Shown: positions 13,301 to 25,189 of the stretch, in pieces
Numbering within the stretch: the stretch's first letter is position 1
How the letters are laid out: the number at the start of each line of letters is the position of its first letter
Assembly (NCBI GenBank): GCA_037957365.1
Contig: JARHVA010007800.1
Span: 102,501 to 166,500, forward strand
Direction: 5' to 3'
Origin: Torreya grandis
Taxonomy: Eukaryota; Streptophyta; Pinopsida; Cupressales; Taxaceae
DNA length: 64,000 bases
The notes under the pieces: model-generated
The model's input: the letters and a program-made list of their open reading frames with translations, nothing else
Databases searched by the model: none
Told to the model about the DNA's origin: nothing
Translations under genes and position numbers: made by a program

Positions 13301-13689
13301 GGGCTATTCGGTACCCATCTGGTACTAGGAAAAGCTCTCTAAACCTATGATTTATGTGTAGAGGCATGAGACATCAATGAGACTACCTTGGGTGTCAACA
13401 CTATAGCTAGAAACTATCTAGAATTTTGAAACTATGACTACTCTAAGAGATACATTTGTGAAGGTGTATGATCTCTCTATGCCAGTGATGGAGGCCTCGA
13501 CTATGGCTGAATTTGTATTGGGGGAAGAACTGAAACTAGTGGAGAAGCTAAAACTAGTGGCATAACTAAAACTGGTGACTGCAAAATAGTAGATGGCTCT
13601 GAAGTGGGGAGTGATAACTCATATGGAAATCCACTAACTATAAAAACATGATTAACATGAATGAATTTCATACACTATGAACTATAAAA
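10384..13689 (-). other. F1 3' internal region, no gene recognised
   Basis: About 3.3 kb after protease. The part next to protease (13,440-13,690, minus) is proline/serine-rich in one frame, like a linker. A perfect 27-bp direct repeat occurs at 12,856-12,882 and 12,938-12,964 in a T-rich stretch. Around 11,958-12,331 repeated GGACATTGGCAAATGTCC-like units resemble 59,600-59,990 in element C. A purine-rich tract after CTACCCTCAAAAAAGGGGG (minus, about 11,728-11,750) mirrors 60,222-60,240 in C. Small open frames here look like translations of repeats. Confidence 0.5.
12856..12964. repeat. Perfect 27-bp direct repeat in T-rich segment
   Basis: A 27-base unit beginning TTTGAATG and ending TTTTTGATAT occurs identically at 12,856-12,882 and 12,938-12,964, 82 bp apart, with partial copies between them. 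Confidence 0.8.
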
Positions 13690-13960
13690 GGTACTACTCA
13701 AATTTTATTAATCCATGGTTAACTACGTAAAATATCAAAAACTCTTACACTAGAAACAATAGTAAATGGTGTGACCACATATGTTAGACTAACTTGTAAA
13801 GGAAGTAAATTCTCACCCAATGAAATCTATATGTTCCCACTGAATCCATTGATAACTATGTCCATCAGGGTAATATCCTGCTCTAAATATCCCAAATGTT
13901 GTAGTAATGTCATAGTTCACATGTTCACACTAGATCCATTGTCTATGAGAAAACTATGAA
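13690..13960 (-). pseudogene. Retropepsin (aspartic protease) of F1
   Basis: On the minus strand a decayed frame carries FLIDNGSSVN (catalytic D-N-G codons at 13,943-13,935), then TLLQHLGY, a glycine-containing flap equivalent (VINGFSG), LLPLQVSLTYVVTPF, and an ILRS(stop)PWI block that corresponds to the LGRPWI motif of plant Ty3 proteases. Stops interrupt it at least three times. Such proteases cleave the Gag-Pol polyprotein. The active-site triad reads D-N-G rather than the textbook D-S/T-G; element B has the same variant. It lies downstream of gag in the expected order. Confidence 0.7.
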
Positions 13961-14249
13961 TGGGATGATTATAAATGTAAGATCTGATTAAGATTTCATG
14001 ATAATATAAATCATCCTCAACTATCTCTTGCTTTGAGAAGGAGATGGAAGGTCTAGTTGAAACATTGGAATTATACACACCAATCATATTGTTCAAAGGA
14101 TGTAACTCAACTGAATGTGTTTGGTATGTACCCGATGGAGGATGTACATGATATGCATGGTGAACACCTGATGTATCCCCTATTTCTTATTTATAATGTT
14201 GTGGGAAAGGATTTGAAAAGATGTTATAAACCTTTATTATGTGTTTATT

Positions 14250-15575
14250 TTTCTTGAGGAGGCTCAACTAAAGTTCTAATATCAATAACATTACAATCTA
14301 TCAAGTCATTTATCTTGTGTTTCAAACTAATGTATCTATTTGTTACGCGGCCTAGTGCCTTATGAAAATCACAAAATACATTCTGATCATATCCTTGTGG
14401 AAGAGGATTTGTTGTGTTAACTTCCTGAATAGGAGGGAGAGATATGATATTACATTTGAATAACTACTATAAAAATTAGGCTAGAGAAATTGGTAGTTTA
14501 GAAAAATTTCATTGAGGAGGTGTAGATAAAACTACTCATTGAGGGGGCTCTAAAGCCACAATAACTATAGGTTAATTTTGACTCTTGTTATAATTGACCT
14601 TTAATTTGTATGGGAATTTGTTGTTACTCTTGTGTTTTTTGTTTCTGATATGCTTATGTACCTAAGTTTTCCCATTGAAATTAGTTTGACTTCCCTTTCC
14701 TTTAGTATATGACATAACTCAGTGAAGGAAAATAACCTTTTAAACATTATTGACTCATGCAAGGCTGGTAGAAGACTCTGTTTGAAGAGATCTTGTAAAT
14801 CTTGATCAACCATGGGGCTAGTCATCTTAGCCAAGATAGTCTTATATCAAAGCACATAATATGTGAGATGTTCATTTGACCTTTGTTTCTATTATGCAAC
14901 TTGGGTGTAGCAAACCTTATCACCAATGTTAATGTTGAAATGAGTTAGGAACATATTAGCTAAAGGATTGAATGTGTTGATCGACTGATTTGGTAGACTA
15001 TAGAATCATTGTAAATCATAATCCTTTAGACTCTATGGAAATATCTTGGTATGTAACCAATCATTTGGCACATAGTCCAAGCTTGTTGTATGAAAATATC
15101 TCAAATGTGTCTCTAGATCACCTTTGCCATCATATAAAGTGAGCTTGGGTTAAACAAAACCTTGTGGTAAGGGTGTAGAATCAATATGATGTGACAATGG
15201 TGTATGAAGTAGAGAAAAAGTATCCAAGGCTTGTGTAGGTATATAAGAACCTTGCTCAAGATGTAGCACCTTGGATTAAAGAGATTTTATCTCTTACACA
15301 AGGGCTTTCACATCAGGAGATAAATATGTACTAGTTATAGCTGGTGGTGGCATAGAGGTAGGTTGGGCTGCTATAGGGGGTTATTGAGACATAGTTTCCC
15401 TTGTAGTGTCATTTGCAATTGGTTGCTCTATGGTTTGAGAATATTAACCATTATTCAATTTTTGTTGTTCTTCTTTTAGTATTTTAAACATGTCATCTTA
15501 CATGCCAAGGTGTTTAGTTAAGAGTTTTTGAAGTTCCCTTTTATCAGTTTCATCAAAACCAATGTATTGGGCCAT
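14250..15575 (-). pseudogene. gag of F1 (Ty3 type)
   Basis: It starts at ATG 15,575 on the minus strand (MAQYIGFDETDKRELQKL). A proline-rich stretch follows, then the retrotransposon gag core: LPQGF, LTLYDGKGDLETHLRYF, WFYSLPNQSI.TFN.L, FLTHFNINIG, VLAKMTSPMVDQDLQDLF, then SFTELCHILKEREV. The tail holds a decayed zinc-knuckle-like CDFHKALG....RYISLKHKI (about 14,373-14,320), in which the usual GH.T..C residues are partly lost. Gag packages element RNA into virus-like particles. Stops occur roughly every 50-100 codons; the longest clean piece is 14,834-14,601. The core arrangement resembles gag of plant Tat/Athila-type elements, which is an inference from the overall look. Confidence 0.8.
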
Positions 15576-15761
15576 TATTAAAGTAGGAAAATAAATTGAA
15601 AATGGATTAAATTTTTTTTCAATAAGTTGTAATAAGCAAAGTGCAATGGAAATAAATTACCGAGTAAAGGAAATGTAAAACCTTAAAAACAAAAAAAACT
15701 AGAATATGCATAAAAAGGATACGAAGCTCACAAACATGTAAGGTGATACCTCAAAAGCAAT

Positions 15762-16175
15762 GGGACCTAGTATATACAACTAGGGTTTTGAAAAATGATT
15801 TATTTTAAAATTACTAAGGAATTTTAAAATTAAATGTTGATTTTTGATTAAACTATGTAGGTAAAAAATTAGAAAATTATTGGAAAATTCTTGATTTGAA
15901 AGGACCTCGTGTATGAAACTAGGGTTTGGAGGAAAATATATTTTTTAAAATTACTATGGAATTTTAAAAATTAAATTGAATTTTTTATTTAAATATGTAA
16001 GTAAAAAATTATAAAAATATTGGAAAATGCTTGATTTGAAAGGACCTAGTGTATACAAGTAGGGTTTTGAAGAAAATAATTTTTATAAAATTACTATAGA
16101 ATTTTAAAAATTAAATTGAATTTTTGATTTAAATATGTAAGTAAAAAATCATAAAAATATTGGATAAATTAACAA
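15762..16175 (-). repeat. Three tandem ~139-bp repeats in F1 leader
   Basis: Units begin at 15,762, 15,902 and 16,041 with GGACCTAGTGTATACAA-like sequence, followed by AGGGTTTTGAAGAAAATA, AAAATTACTATGGAATTTTA and TTGATTTAAATATGTAAGTA. They lie between the 5' LTR (ending 16,240) and the gag start (15,575), i.e. in the transcribed leader. Confidence 0.85.
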
Positions 16176-16239
16176 GAATTTACCCTAGGGTTTCTAGGGT
16201 TTTATGTATAAACAAAGTAAGTTAGGTTCACCAAATGAT

Positions 16240-17430
16240 TTAACAGCTTTTGGGAATATTGGAGTCTTATTCCTAGTTTAGTTAAGGGTCTAAGCTAATT
16301 AAATCAATAAATAATATTGGGATAATTAAGCTACTAATTTTTATATTTTGATTGTAATTTAAACCTTTCTAAAAATAGTAATAAATGAAAATAAATGTAA
16401 TTTAACTTAAACAAGACTGAGACAATTGAGATAGAAGTTGGTACTAGCTATGTAGGATTGGGACACTATAAAAAATTAGGATCTAGATTTCATTCAGTGA
16501 AAGGATATGAGCACCAAAAATAGGACACTTTGGGGTTTGATGCTATGGTCTAAGTCTTACTGCTATTGTCTAAACTGGTCAAAAAAATTTAATTTTTTTG
16601 GGTTTTGTCCATTGTCCTTGTATTAGTCTGTCTATGAAATTTAAAGTCTTGGATATTAATGAAGATCCTTATAGATCTAATTTAATCTCTAACCTCGCAT
16701 CTGAATTAAAAACTTAGAGAAAGAAGGGGGGATTAATGTGTGTAAGATGCACTAAACGTGTATCCATACCCCTTGTGTGGGCACGTTGCCTACATACCAA
16801 TACTCTAAAGAGGGATCAAGCCATATGTAGTTATCCAACTTGATGTACTTTGTGTAGTTGTGTAATGAAAATAAAAAATGTTAAATGGGGTGTGCTTGAG
16901 GTGGTTAAGGACTGGTGTAAGGATTTGAATAAGCTTGTGGATGTATTAAATGGTTGTATGTAGAGAATAGGGAAATATGCCTGAGTAGTCTTTCTTGTAT
17001 TCTTGATTGCTTTATGCTATTTTCCAACCCCTTCTAAACGAACTTTGAATGGAATTTTATAGAGATCTATTAGCTAATGGTTAGATGCATTCATGTTAGG
17101 CTGACATAATGAAGAAGAGGAATTGGGAGAAAATGATTGCCTAGGCTTGAAAGGTGATTGGATAAGAGTGATGGAAATAGGACACCCTAGGGTCCAGTGC
17201 TATAGTCCAACTTGGGTGCTATTGTCTTGAGGGTATGAGACCTAGGGGGATGGATTTGTCATGGGAAAGGTAGCTTGGTTGAGTTGTAATCAGGTCTCAA
17301 AAGTCTATGGATGACTGAGAATCAGTAAAAATGTAGATAAAATGGTCATGAGAACATGTAAGAGGAACCTATGGGTTGGGTGTCACAAGCCACACTCAAG
17401 CTACCAATTTTCACATTTTATATTACTATA
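16240..17430 (-). repeat. 5' LTR of F1
   Basis: This is the partner of 9159-10,366. Its outer edge lies at about 17,430 (TATAGTAATATAAAATGTG in element orientation) and its inner edge at about 16,240 (CTGTTAAAT), followed by the leader. The conserved motif is at 16,781-16,836 (minus). I could not assign a primer-binding site with confidence; the sequence after the LTR reads TTTGGTGAACCTAACTTAC. Confidence 0.8.
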
Positions 17431-17435
17431 GTTTT

Positions 17436-18022
17436 TATGTTTTTAACAGTTAGAATCAACTCATAAACACTCATCCAACCATAAATAATATCCTATAATG
17501 AAGAATAAGTGGTTTTAGGATGTAAGATATAATGGTCTCTATCAAAACTATCTATTATTTTAGGTTTGCATTAACCATTTAGTTACATAAATGTTGCTCT
17601 ATAAGAAATGATGATTTATCCCATTGTAGTTAACCATGCCTAGTAACAACTCTTTAACATTCAAATTTATTGGATCATTTTCAAGGTGGATGGGGGACCT
17701 AAATGTCATAACACCAAACATAAAAGTTTAGGGAAAAAAATTGGAGTAAGAAAACTAAAGGGGAGAATAATTTCCAAGTGTGAATAGTAGGAAAGTAAGA
17801 AAAGTAAAGAGTTATGTCTAATATAGTGAATGGACTTTATGTGTGAACATTATTATATTTTTATGTAGTCCTAGAGAGAGTGTGATTTATGTCTATATAA
17901 TTAAATAAATATCAATAAAGTCTAAATTTTATTTTTAGTCACATGTATATGTGTGTGTCTTAGGAGATAGGCTTCAAGGAACATGTTGTTCTTCATTGGA
18001 CCCCATGTCCTTGACCTCATCA
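17436..18022 (+). repeat. 5' LTR of element X1, second part
   Basis: It resumes the X LTR after F1 and aligns with 22,265-22,850 (X2) and 20,285-20,885 (3' LTR of X1). Shared blocks include CATTTTCAAGGTGGATG, CTAAAGGGGA.AA, TTCCAAGTG and an AATAAAGT polyadenylation-like signal near 17,910. It ends just before the primer-binding site. Confidence 0.65.
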
Positions 18023-18023
18023 A

Positions 18024-18040
18024 CTAGTATCAAAGTAAGG
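18024..18040 (+). other. Primer-binding site of X1 (tRNA-iMet type, mutated)
   Basis: CTAGTATCAAAGTAAGG resembles the TGGTATCAGAGCAAGG that follows many plant LTRs and pairs with initiator methionine tRNA. X2 has the parallel GGTATCATAACAAGG at 22,859-22,873. Confidence 0.65.
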
Positions 18041-18479
18041 TGATATCCATAGGATAAGTGATATTGTACTTTTATTTAATTAAATAATTAATTGCTAGAT
18101 TAAATGAGTGAAGTGATAAAAAATAGAGTGTTTTCCATGATTTGTGGTTGGGTAGAGAGCAAAGTGATTAAAGAGTGGTCTATACAAATGTGTGTCATAT
18201 GTAGGTTTTCAAACAAGATATTGTAAAATTAGGTTGAGGTTGAGAGAGGATCTATATATTTCTTCTAAGAGGATTGGGTATAGTTGGAGAGGTGGATACT
18301 AATTGTATGAGATGGTATATAAGTTGAGGGTTATGTGAACAAGATTATATATTGTTGAAGAGGAGATAAGAAGGAGATTCATCCAATGGGATGATATGAG
18401 TTACATATAAAATGAAGAATTAGGAATATAATATGTGGGTGTAACACTTGATTGGTATAATGAATGATAATATTGGATT

Positions 18480-19860
18480 TTTGGATCTCTTTCAAACATT
18501 TGGAGAGGAATCAAGGAAAAATTTTCAAGCTTTTTTATGAACTTCAAATCCCAAGGAGTTGATTAATTAACTCAATGAGATGGAGTAGTATTTTAGATTT
18601 GATGAATTAGATTACTAAAGGCAGGTTAAGATGGATTGGACCAAGTTGAAAGGTCATGCAATCCTATTATGAAAGGAGGTAAAAATGGAGATGAATAGAT
18701 GCAATAAGTAAAATATTATGCATTGGGAAATGATGGTTGAAAAGATGAAAGGCAAATTTATGCCTATGGATTATTATCTAGATTTATCTAAGAGGCTACT
18801 ATTCTTGAGGCAAAAGGTACTAATTTTTTAAATTAATACATGGAAGAGTTATAAAATATTACAATCTAGGTTGGTAATAGTGATATGAACTAAGAGAAAC
18901 TATCAAGATACATCAATAGGATTCAAATGAATATTAAAGATGAACTCAAATTAGTGAGGATATATGAGATGGAACAAGTATGCTAATATGATTTAAGAGT
19001 GGAAGAGAATTTCCCTACATGGAAATAAATTATAAAAAGATGAAGGGAGAGGTTCACTAGTGGTAGAGGACAACCATCCAATCAAGGTAATAAATAATGG
19101 AATGAGGATGGAGCTAACACCTCTCAAGTGCCAACTCATCAAGTAAGTTAAGGAACTAATTTTATAATCAGAAGAGGTGGTTATGGATGAGGAAAAGGAA
19201 TATCATTACATGGATAATGTTTTATGTGTGGTGACTTAGGATATCATGCATATGAGTTCTCTTATGCTTAATATAATGGTGAAAAGAGATAAAATGAAGA
19301 TAGTGTGTGAATTACACAAGTGGAAGAAAAATTCATAACATCACCCAAGCATAAGATAGAATTAGAGAAAGGAAATATTTTTTTAGCAAAGATGAGAGTA
19401 TTGAAGGTTGAGAAGAATATTTATGAGGATTACCAAAGGAGACCCATTTTTAAAACTTGGTGTAAGACAAAAGGTAAGATTTAAAATGTTTTGGTTGATA
19501 GTGGAAGTTAAGGTATTCAATATTCATTAATATGGTTTTCAAGCCAATTTTGGCATGTACACCAACCCAAGACCATATAAAGTACATTGGTTGTTATATG
19601 GGAATAGATATATTATGAATGAGTGATGGGAATTAGAAATGAATATTGGTATATATTAAGATTTGATTTTGTGTGATGTATTAACCATAGATGCATGCCA
19701 TGTTTTTTTAGTGACAATATGGAAATTAGATAGGATATGTTGTATGGTGGGAGAAATAACACTGTGAATGTTAATAAGAATGGGAAAAGGTGTACCTAGA
19801 ATCCATTGAAGGCAAACTAAGATAAGGATGATAATAGTAATCATAGTGTGAGGCATGTTG
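18480..19860 (+). pseudogene. Chromovirus-like gag and protease of X1
   Basis: Across many stops the plus strand reads as a chromovirus-type Gag: an EQYFRFDELDY equivalent, then KLKGHA, KEVKMEMNR, HWEMMVEKMKGKFMP and DYYLDLSKRLLFLRQK (18,560-18,820). A zinc knuckle follows at about 19,209-19,252 (CFMCGDLGYHAYEC, with the histidine position shifted by a Tyr). Next comes the protease lead-in QRRPIFKTWC and an intact-looking active site VLVDSGS (19,488-19,508). The block matching CDVL.MDACH..LGRPW of chromoviral proteases lies at about 19,672-19,720. Gag forms particles and the protease matures them. No RT, RNase H, integrase or chromodomain follows; sequence runs into the 3' LTR by about 20,285, so pol has been deleted. 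Confidence 0.75.
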
Positions 19861-20284
19861 ATGAGCATGTGTTATTATAGAGATTGATATGAGGTTTTGT
19901 CTAATCAGGAGTAGAGGCAAAGGAGGTCAAAGAACTATCTACAATAATTATGAATAATATGGAGTGGTCAAGAATGTTATCCATATAGATGTGTATAAAA
20001 ATAAGAGGAAGGAGGTGTTGATATATGGTAGGGGATATCAACCCAATGGTAATGGAGTTTGGGATGAGATAGTGTGGAACATGCTTGGTATAAGAATATG
20101 TTTTGGAATCTAGTAAAATGAATAGGAAATATGGTGCTAAATCACAATGTGCAAGGGTACACCATCACTTGGACCATGAATTCAAAAGGGTGATTCTATC
20201 ACCTAGCACAAGTTTTTAATAAGTATGCTCACAAAATTTTATGCCAAGTGTTTGATGTAGAAGTGTATAGGTAATTAGGCCATC

Positions 20285-20885
20285 TTGTGTCATCCAAATA
20301 TATATCTTCTATGTTTATGCATTTATAATAGTTGACATAAACTCATGTTGACTCTCTAGCATGATCTTGGAATGAGGAATGATTAGTTTTAATCCATTAG
20401 ATAGATTATTAAATTTCTAATTAATACACATCTAAGTGATTATAATTTTTGAAACCAACATATTAATTTTTATTGTGATATTTATCCATAGCTAGTAGTG
20501 GCACATAATCATTCAAGTGCTAATTTAGATTCTTTTTAAGGTGGATGGGGATCAAAAGAGTCACACCATGAGTGACAAAATAGAAGGTAAGTTTTTGGAA
20601 AAAATAAACTAAAGGGGATAAGAACTTCCAAGTGAGTGTGGGTAGTAATAAACTAATAGGAGCAAATAATTATGTTTAGTCTAATGAACCGACTCTATGT
20701 GTGAGCATTATTCCATTGTAATTTAGTCTTAGGATAAGGTATGACTATTGAATGTACATCATTAAATAATAATAAAGTGTGAAGTTTGATCTCAGTCTAA
20801 TTTATATGTATGTGTTTTGAGTGGTAAGATGAAAAAAAAAGATTATCCTTAATTATGGCCCCCTATTTTTAAGTTCATCACACCT
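20285..20885 (+). repeat. 3' LTR fragment of X1
   Basis: It aligns with the second half of the X LTR (17,436-18,022; 22,265-22,850): TTTAAGGTGGATGGGGA, CTAAAGGGGATAAGAA, TTCCAAGTGAGTGTGG, CTATGTGTGAGCATTATT and AATAATAATAAAGTGTGAAG near the end. The first half of the LTR is missing. Confidence 0.6.
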
Positions 20886-21569
20886 CCACATGTTGAAACA
20901 CTATGATAAAAAAATACACAACTATTATTATTAGAAATAACTAGTGACATATTTATTTTTGCATTGTACATATGTTGTGTTGTACTAGTTGATCATAATA
21001 ATATGTTACCATACACAAAGAGTAACCAAGGGAGGATTAGGAAGGACTTTGTAAGGAAAAATATAAAAAAATCACATGTTTCTCATCTCCTATCTTGAAA
21101 TGAACATTCCACTGTATAGATGTCACCTCTAGAATCAACAAGAATCTAGATACCAAAGATGTGTCATTGACTCATTCAACTTGTTGAGTTATTGATGGAA
21201 GTGTAGGACCTACATCAAAAACACTAATTTTAAAGTATCTAATTACAATTTGGATAAATTAGGGTTTTCCACTGAGTAGTGCAAAAAAACATGGCAATCA
21301 ATGCCACCATGCAGGTGGAGTTGACACCCACTTAACATTACCAACTATAAAAATATATATTAAGAGTAATAGTATTTCCACATTCCATGTAAAATGAGGA
21401 GAATAACTTAAGGATAAAACTTTGTGAATGATTTTGGATCGATGTTTTGGTCACACTCTAAGAACCATCATTAGGATGAGAATAGAATAATATTTATTTC
21501 TTGGTTGAATTGTATCATACTTTCCATGTTTCTTGCAATATTGTGAACCATTGAGAGGCTTAATAAGTA
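20886..21569. other. Unassigned A+T-rich spacer
   Basis: Between the X1 3' LTR and the X2 LTR. I see no gene, RNA or clear repeat; all frames are closed. It may be older retrotransposon debris. Confidence 0.4.
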
Positions 21570-22853
21570 GTTGGTGATTAAAAATTTTGTTTATCCTAAA
21601 CACATGCCACCAAAAAGAAATTTCCTTATCCTCTATAGATTCACCTTCCCTATTATGTTTTTAAATAAGGAGAGCAATTTCCTAGGGAGGTGTATGAAAT
21701 TTAAAAAGCTGAGCAGGATTTTTGGAGCCCTCGACTTGATGAACATAGTCATCAAATTATTTTAATACTTTCTTGTTGTTTTTTTTTAAATTTATTAATT
21801 ATAAATTCGGTTTCTATAAATTTTAAGTATATGGCTATTTAAATGTTGTCAAGTCATTGCATGTTTTTTGGGTTTTCACTATCTCTAAAACTTCTCATAT
21901 TATTTTCAGACAATGAAAATTATTTATATATTGACAAAAAAAATAGATATTCCTCTAAATCCTTCTCTTTACAATTATTACAATGAAATTAAAATTTTTT
22001 AAAAAAAAAGCATTTTAATTTTACTATTTTACATTTAGTTAAATTTAATTTCACATTGTACATATAAATGTAATGCAAATTTTAATTACATCCATTTATT
22101 CACACTACTCTAATGTAAATGGTCAGAATAATTCATAGGTTGTAGCTCCACTCATTTTGGAGTCACGATAAATTTGTAATGAGTTAATGAGACAACCCTT
22201 CCTACCCTGGTGTGGGATAACTTGGTAAATCAAGAAATATTCTATCATATAAAATATATGTTTTCTATTTGTGTGATTCCAATAGCCAACATTAACTCAC
22301 ATGGAATCAATCACCTACCAAAATGAAGGTCCTTAAAGGAAGACTTATCAGTTTTAGGCCATAAGAAAAGTGTTCTCTACCTCATTATGAAAACTTTAGT
22401 TAGTTAAATTTTATGTTAACTAAAGGTTACACTCTCTAAGAAGTGATGATTTCTCCCATAACAGTTAACCATACTAATTATAAACATACAATTTATAATT
22501 TTTATCATTTTCAAGTTGGATGAGGATCTCAAATGTCACAACAAAATTAAAAAAGTGAAAGAAATGATTTGGATTAGGTAAATTGAGGAAGCAAATAATT
22601 TCCAAGTGAAATTGGATAGTAGGAAACCAAGAAGAGCAAAGATTTGTGTCCAATCTAGTGAAGGGACTATGTGTGAAAGCATTCTTATATTATGATGTAG
22701 TCTTAGGAAAGAATTCAATTTTTATTTTTGTACCTAAAGAAAGGGAAATAAAGTATGAAGTTTGGTTTCATTCTCAAGTATATGTGTGTGTTTTGTGTGG
22801 TAGGCTGAAACAAACATGTTTTATTTCATTTCACCCTCAATATTTGACAAAAT
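21570..22853 (+). repeat. 5' LTR of element X2
   Basis: It aligns with the reconstituted X1 LTR (8460-9158 plus 17,436-18,022) over its whole length, and serves as the uninterrupted copy that reveals the F1 insertion point near 22,260. It is followed directly by a tRNA-iMet-type primer-binding site. The start is approximate. The short open frames inside are not genes. Confidence 0.65.
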
Positions 22854-22856
22854 AAA

Positions 22857-22873
22857 TAGGTATCATAACAAGG
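22857..22873 (+). other. Primer-binding site of X2
   Basis: TAGGTATCATAACAAGG follows the LTR end. It resembles the plant tRNA-iMet primer-binding site TGGTATCAGAGCAAGG with two to three changes. Confidence 0.65.
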
Positions 22874-23339
22874 TGACAACTTTGGGATAATTGAGAGTGT
22901 ATTTATCCTCCATTAGGAAAATAATGGGCATAAGACATCAGTGAAGTTAGAAAGAGTTGAGTGTTTTCTAATTTATGTGGTTGGGTAGAGAGAAAAGGGA
23001 TTAAATAGTTGGATAAATGAGTGTGTGGCCTATATATGCTTACAAATAAGATATTTCAATATTAAATTGTGATTAAAAGAGGATCCAATTATTGCTTCTA
23101 AGAGGGGTGAGAACAACTGGAGCAGTGGCTACCAATATGGTAGGAAGGTTGGATGAGATTATATAGATATTGAGGGTTATGCAAACAATATTATTTATTA
23201 TTTAAGAAGAGATAAGAAAGGGATTCATCCCAAGGGATAATGTGATTTATATACAAAATGAAGAGTTTGGAGTAGAAGATAAGGGAGTAACACCTTAAAG
23301 ATTGAATATATGATAAGATATGATTTTTACATCCATTTC

Positions 23340-24165
23340 AAAGATATGGATAGGATCCAAGGTGAAAGTTTCAAGAATTTAAATAACTTTAGATGTTTAT
23401 AATTTGATTAATTTGATTAATGAGATGCATATCTATTTTTAATTTTATGAATTGGATTGCCAAATGAAGATAAAGGTGGTTTAGACTAAGTTGAAAGATC
23501 ATGAAAACCTATGGTGGAAGGAGCTAAAAATTGAGAGGAATATATGGGGTAAGGACAAGATTACATGTTAGAAGAGGATGGTCTCAAAGATGAAGCTCAA
23601 ATTTATACTAAGGCATTATTAGTTGGATTTATTGATGAGGTTACAAAACATGAGATGAAAAGAGCAGAGTGTGAAGGAATAGATGAAGATTTATATAAGT
23701 TTACAATCTAGGTTGGTCATAGTGAGATGGATCCAAATAATGTAACAAGATACATTAATATGATTTAAATTATTATTCATGATGAACTTATCTTAGTGAG
23801 GAAGTCTCAATTGGAGAATCATATCAATATGATTTAAGATTGGAAGAGAAATTTTCTAAATGGAAAAAAGTATAAAATATTGAAGAGCAAGGTTTAGTAG
23901 TGGTAGAGGACAAATATCTAATGAAGTCAATCAATAATGAATGGGGAAGGAAATAACACTTCTCAAGTGAAAAATCAACAAGAAAGTGGGTGAACTAACT
24001 CTACAAGAGGAAGGGGTAGCTATGGATGAAGAGAGGAATATCATTCCATGGAATGTGTTATGGATGTAGTTACTCTGGTTATCATGCTTTTGAATTTTTG
24101 TGTGTTCAATATGATGGTGAAAAGAGACATAATGAATGTAGTGTACAAGTTAAATAAGTGAAATT
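23340..24165 (+). pseudogene. Chromovirus-like gag of X2
   Basis: This is the homologue of the X1 gag. The decayed frame gives FYELDCQMKIKVV, TKLKDHENLWWKELKIERN, DKITC, RMVSKMKLKFILRHY and LDLLMRLQNMR, then a serine/glycine-rich linker and a zinc-knuckle relic with only its first two cysteines kept (CYGCSYSGYHAFEF, 24,056-24,097). Stops are frequent. The match to X1 ends near 24,165 before any protease, so the 3' two thirds of the element are gone. Confidence 0.7.
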
Positions 24166-24479
24166 CTCACTCACCTCCATGGTCCAAACCAAGGGTGAGT
24201 CAAACTTTGAATTTGTGCATAGGTAGTGTTCAATTGTCCATATGTGTAGGACAAGGTTCTTAGATTATCAACTCTATGACATGTTCATGTGAGCATTAAG
24301 GTAGGAAGTTCACCTTGAGGTTATTAAGCATGAACCCACATCTTATAATGAAGTTTTTAATGAGTGTATAAAGATATATTTTTTTGAGGTATGTGCAGGT
24401 ATTTGGCCTATACCTACCTAAAATTCATCCTCCTCATGTGATCACAACCACAATACAACTGGCGATGGTGTCATTGATT

Positions 24480-24900
24480 CTATTATAGAAAAGAAGGACA
24501 AGAAGGATTGCCATGAGGTCAATGCTTTAATTAAGAGGCCAATTGAAAATAAGGCCCTTGAAAATTAGAAGGGATTTGGATGTTTTATCCCTATGACCCC
24601 ACCAAATTTTACAACTTTCACAAGATTAAGGGGCATTCTGACTAAGACTGTGTCACCCAATAATTTACTACAAAGACCTTATCTACCCCTTAGATCTCTC
24701 CACTTGTGGAAATCAAATGTAAGTTGAATGTGTTCAAGAATCCTCTTCCTAACCATGACAAGGAAAATGAGAAGAAGATGAAGAAGAAATATAAGGTTAA
24801 GGCCCATCATTCTCCTTCTTGATCTTCTACCTCTTTTGGTTCTTCTTCCTTAGTTAACCCAAAAGGGAAGGATAAGTACAATAGTAGTAAGGGTTTTTTT
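24480..24900 (+). pseudogene. gag C-terminal fragment of another Ty3 element
   Basis: A short decayed frame contains KFYNFHKIKGHSD(stop)DCVT (about 24,604-24,655), matching the FH..KGH.TEDC zinc-knuckle-like motif of plant Tat/Athila-type gag. A lysine-rich stretch (ENEKKMKKKYKVKAHH) and a serine-rich tail follow. The first half of the surrounding 24,166-25,189 stretch shows nothing recognisable. Placement in any neighbouring element is uncertain. Confidence 0.45.
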
Positions 24901-25189
24901 GATGTTTTTAGTCTAAATCCACTAACAATAGTCTATGGACATGCACAACAACAACAATAATAATGATCATCTCATATTTTAATACAAACATCTTGCTTAA
25001 AAATATTACCAAATGTATTACAAGGTTACAACATGCCTCATGGCATTTATTAATAACAAAAACTATCCTACTATCTCTTTCAATGACTAGCAGCACTTCA
25101 TTGTCTCTTGCTAGCTATATTGTTCCTTTCTAGGTGATTTTACCTTTTAGAACTTAAAAAAGTAAGTTATATGATTTTTAAATAGGTTA

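Larger units (their letters stand above)
9159..17435 (-). mobile_element. Complete-length Ty3-type retrotransposon F1 (gag-protease, no recognisable RT)
   Basis: Two long direct repeats of about 1.2 kb (9159-10,366 and 16,240-17,430) flank an internal region read on the minus strand. In element order these are: 5' LTR, a leader with a 139-bp triple repeat, gag, retropepsin, a long A+T-rich segment, a G-run polypurine tract (10,369-10,383) and the 3' LTR. I found no RT, RNase H or integrase signature between 13,690 and 10,384. The internal span after protease is about 3.3 kb, so pol has been deleted or decayed past recognition, or the element is non-autonomous. It is inserted in the LTR of X1. 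Confidence 0.8.
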
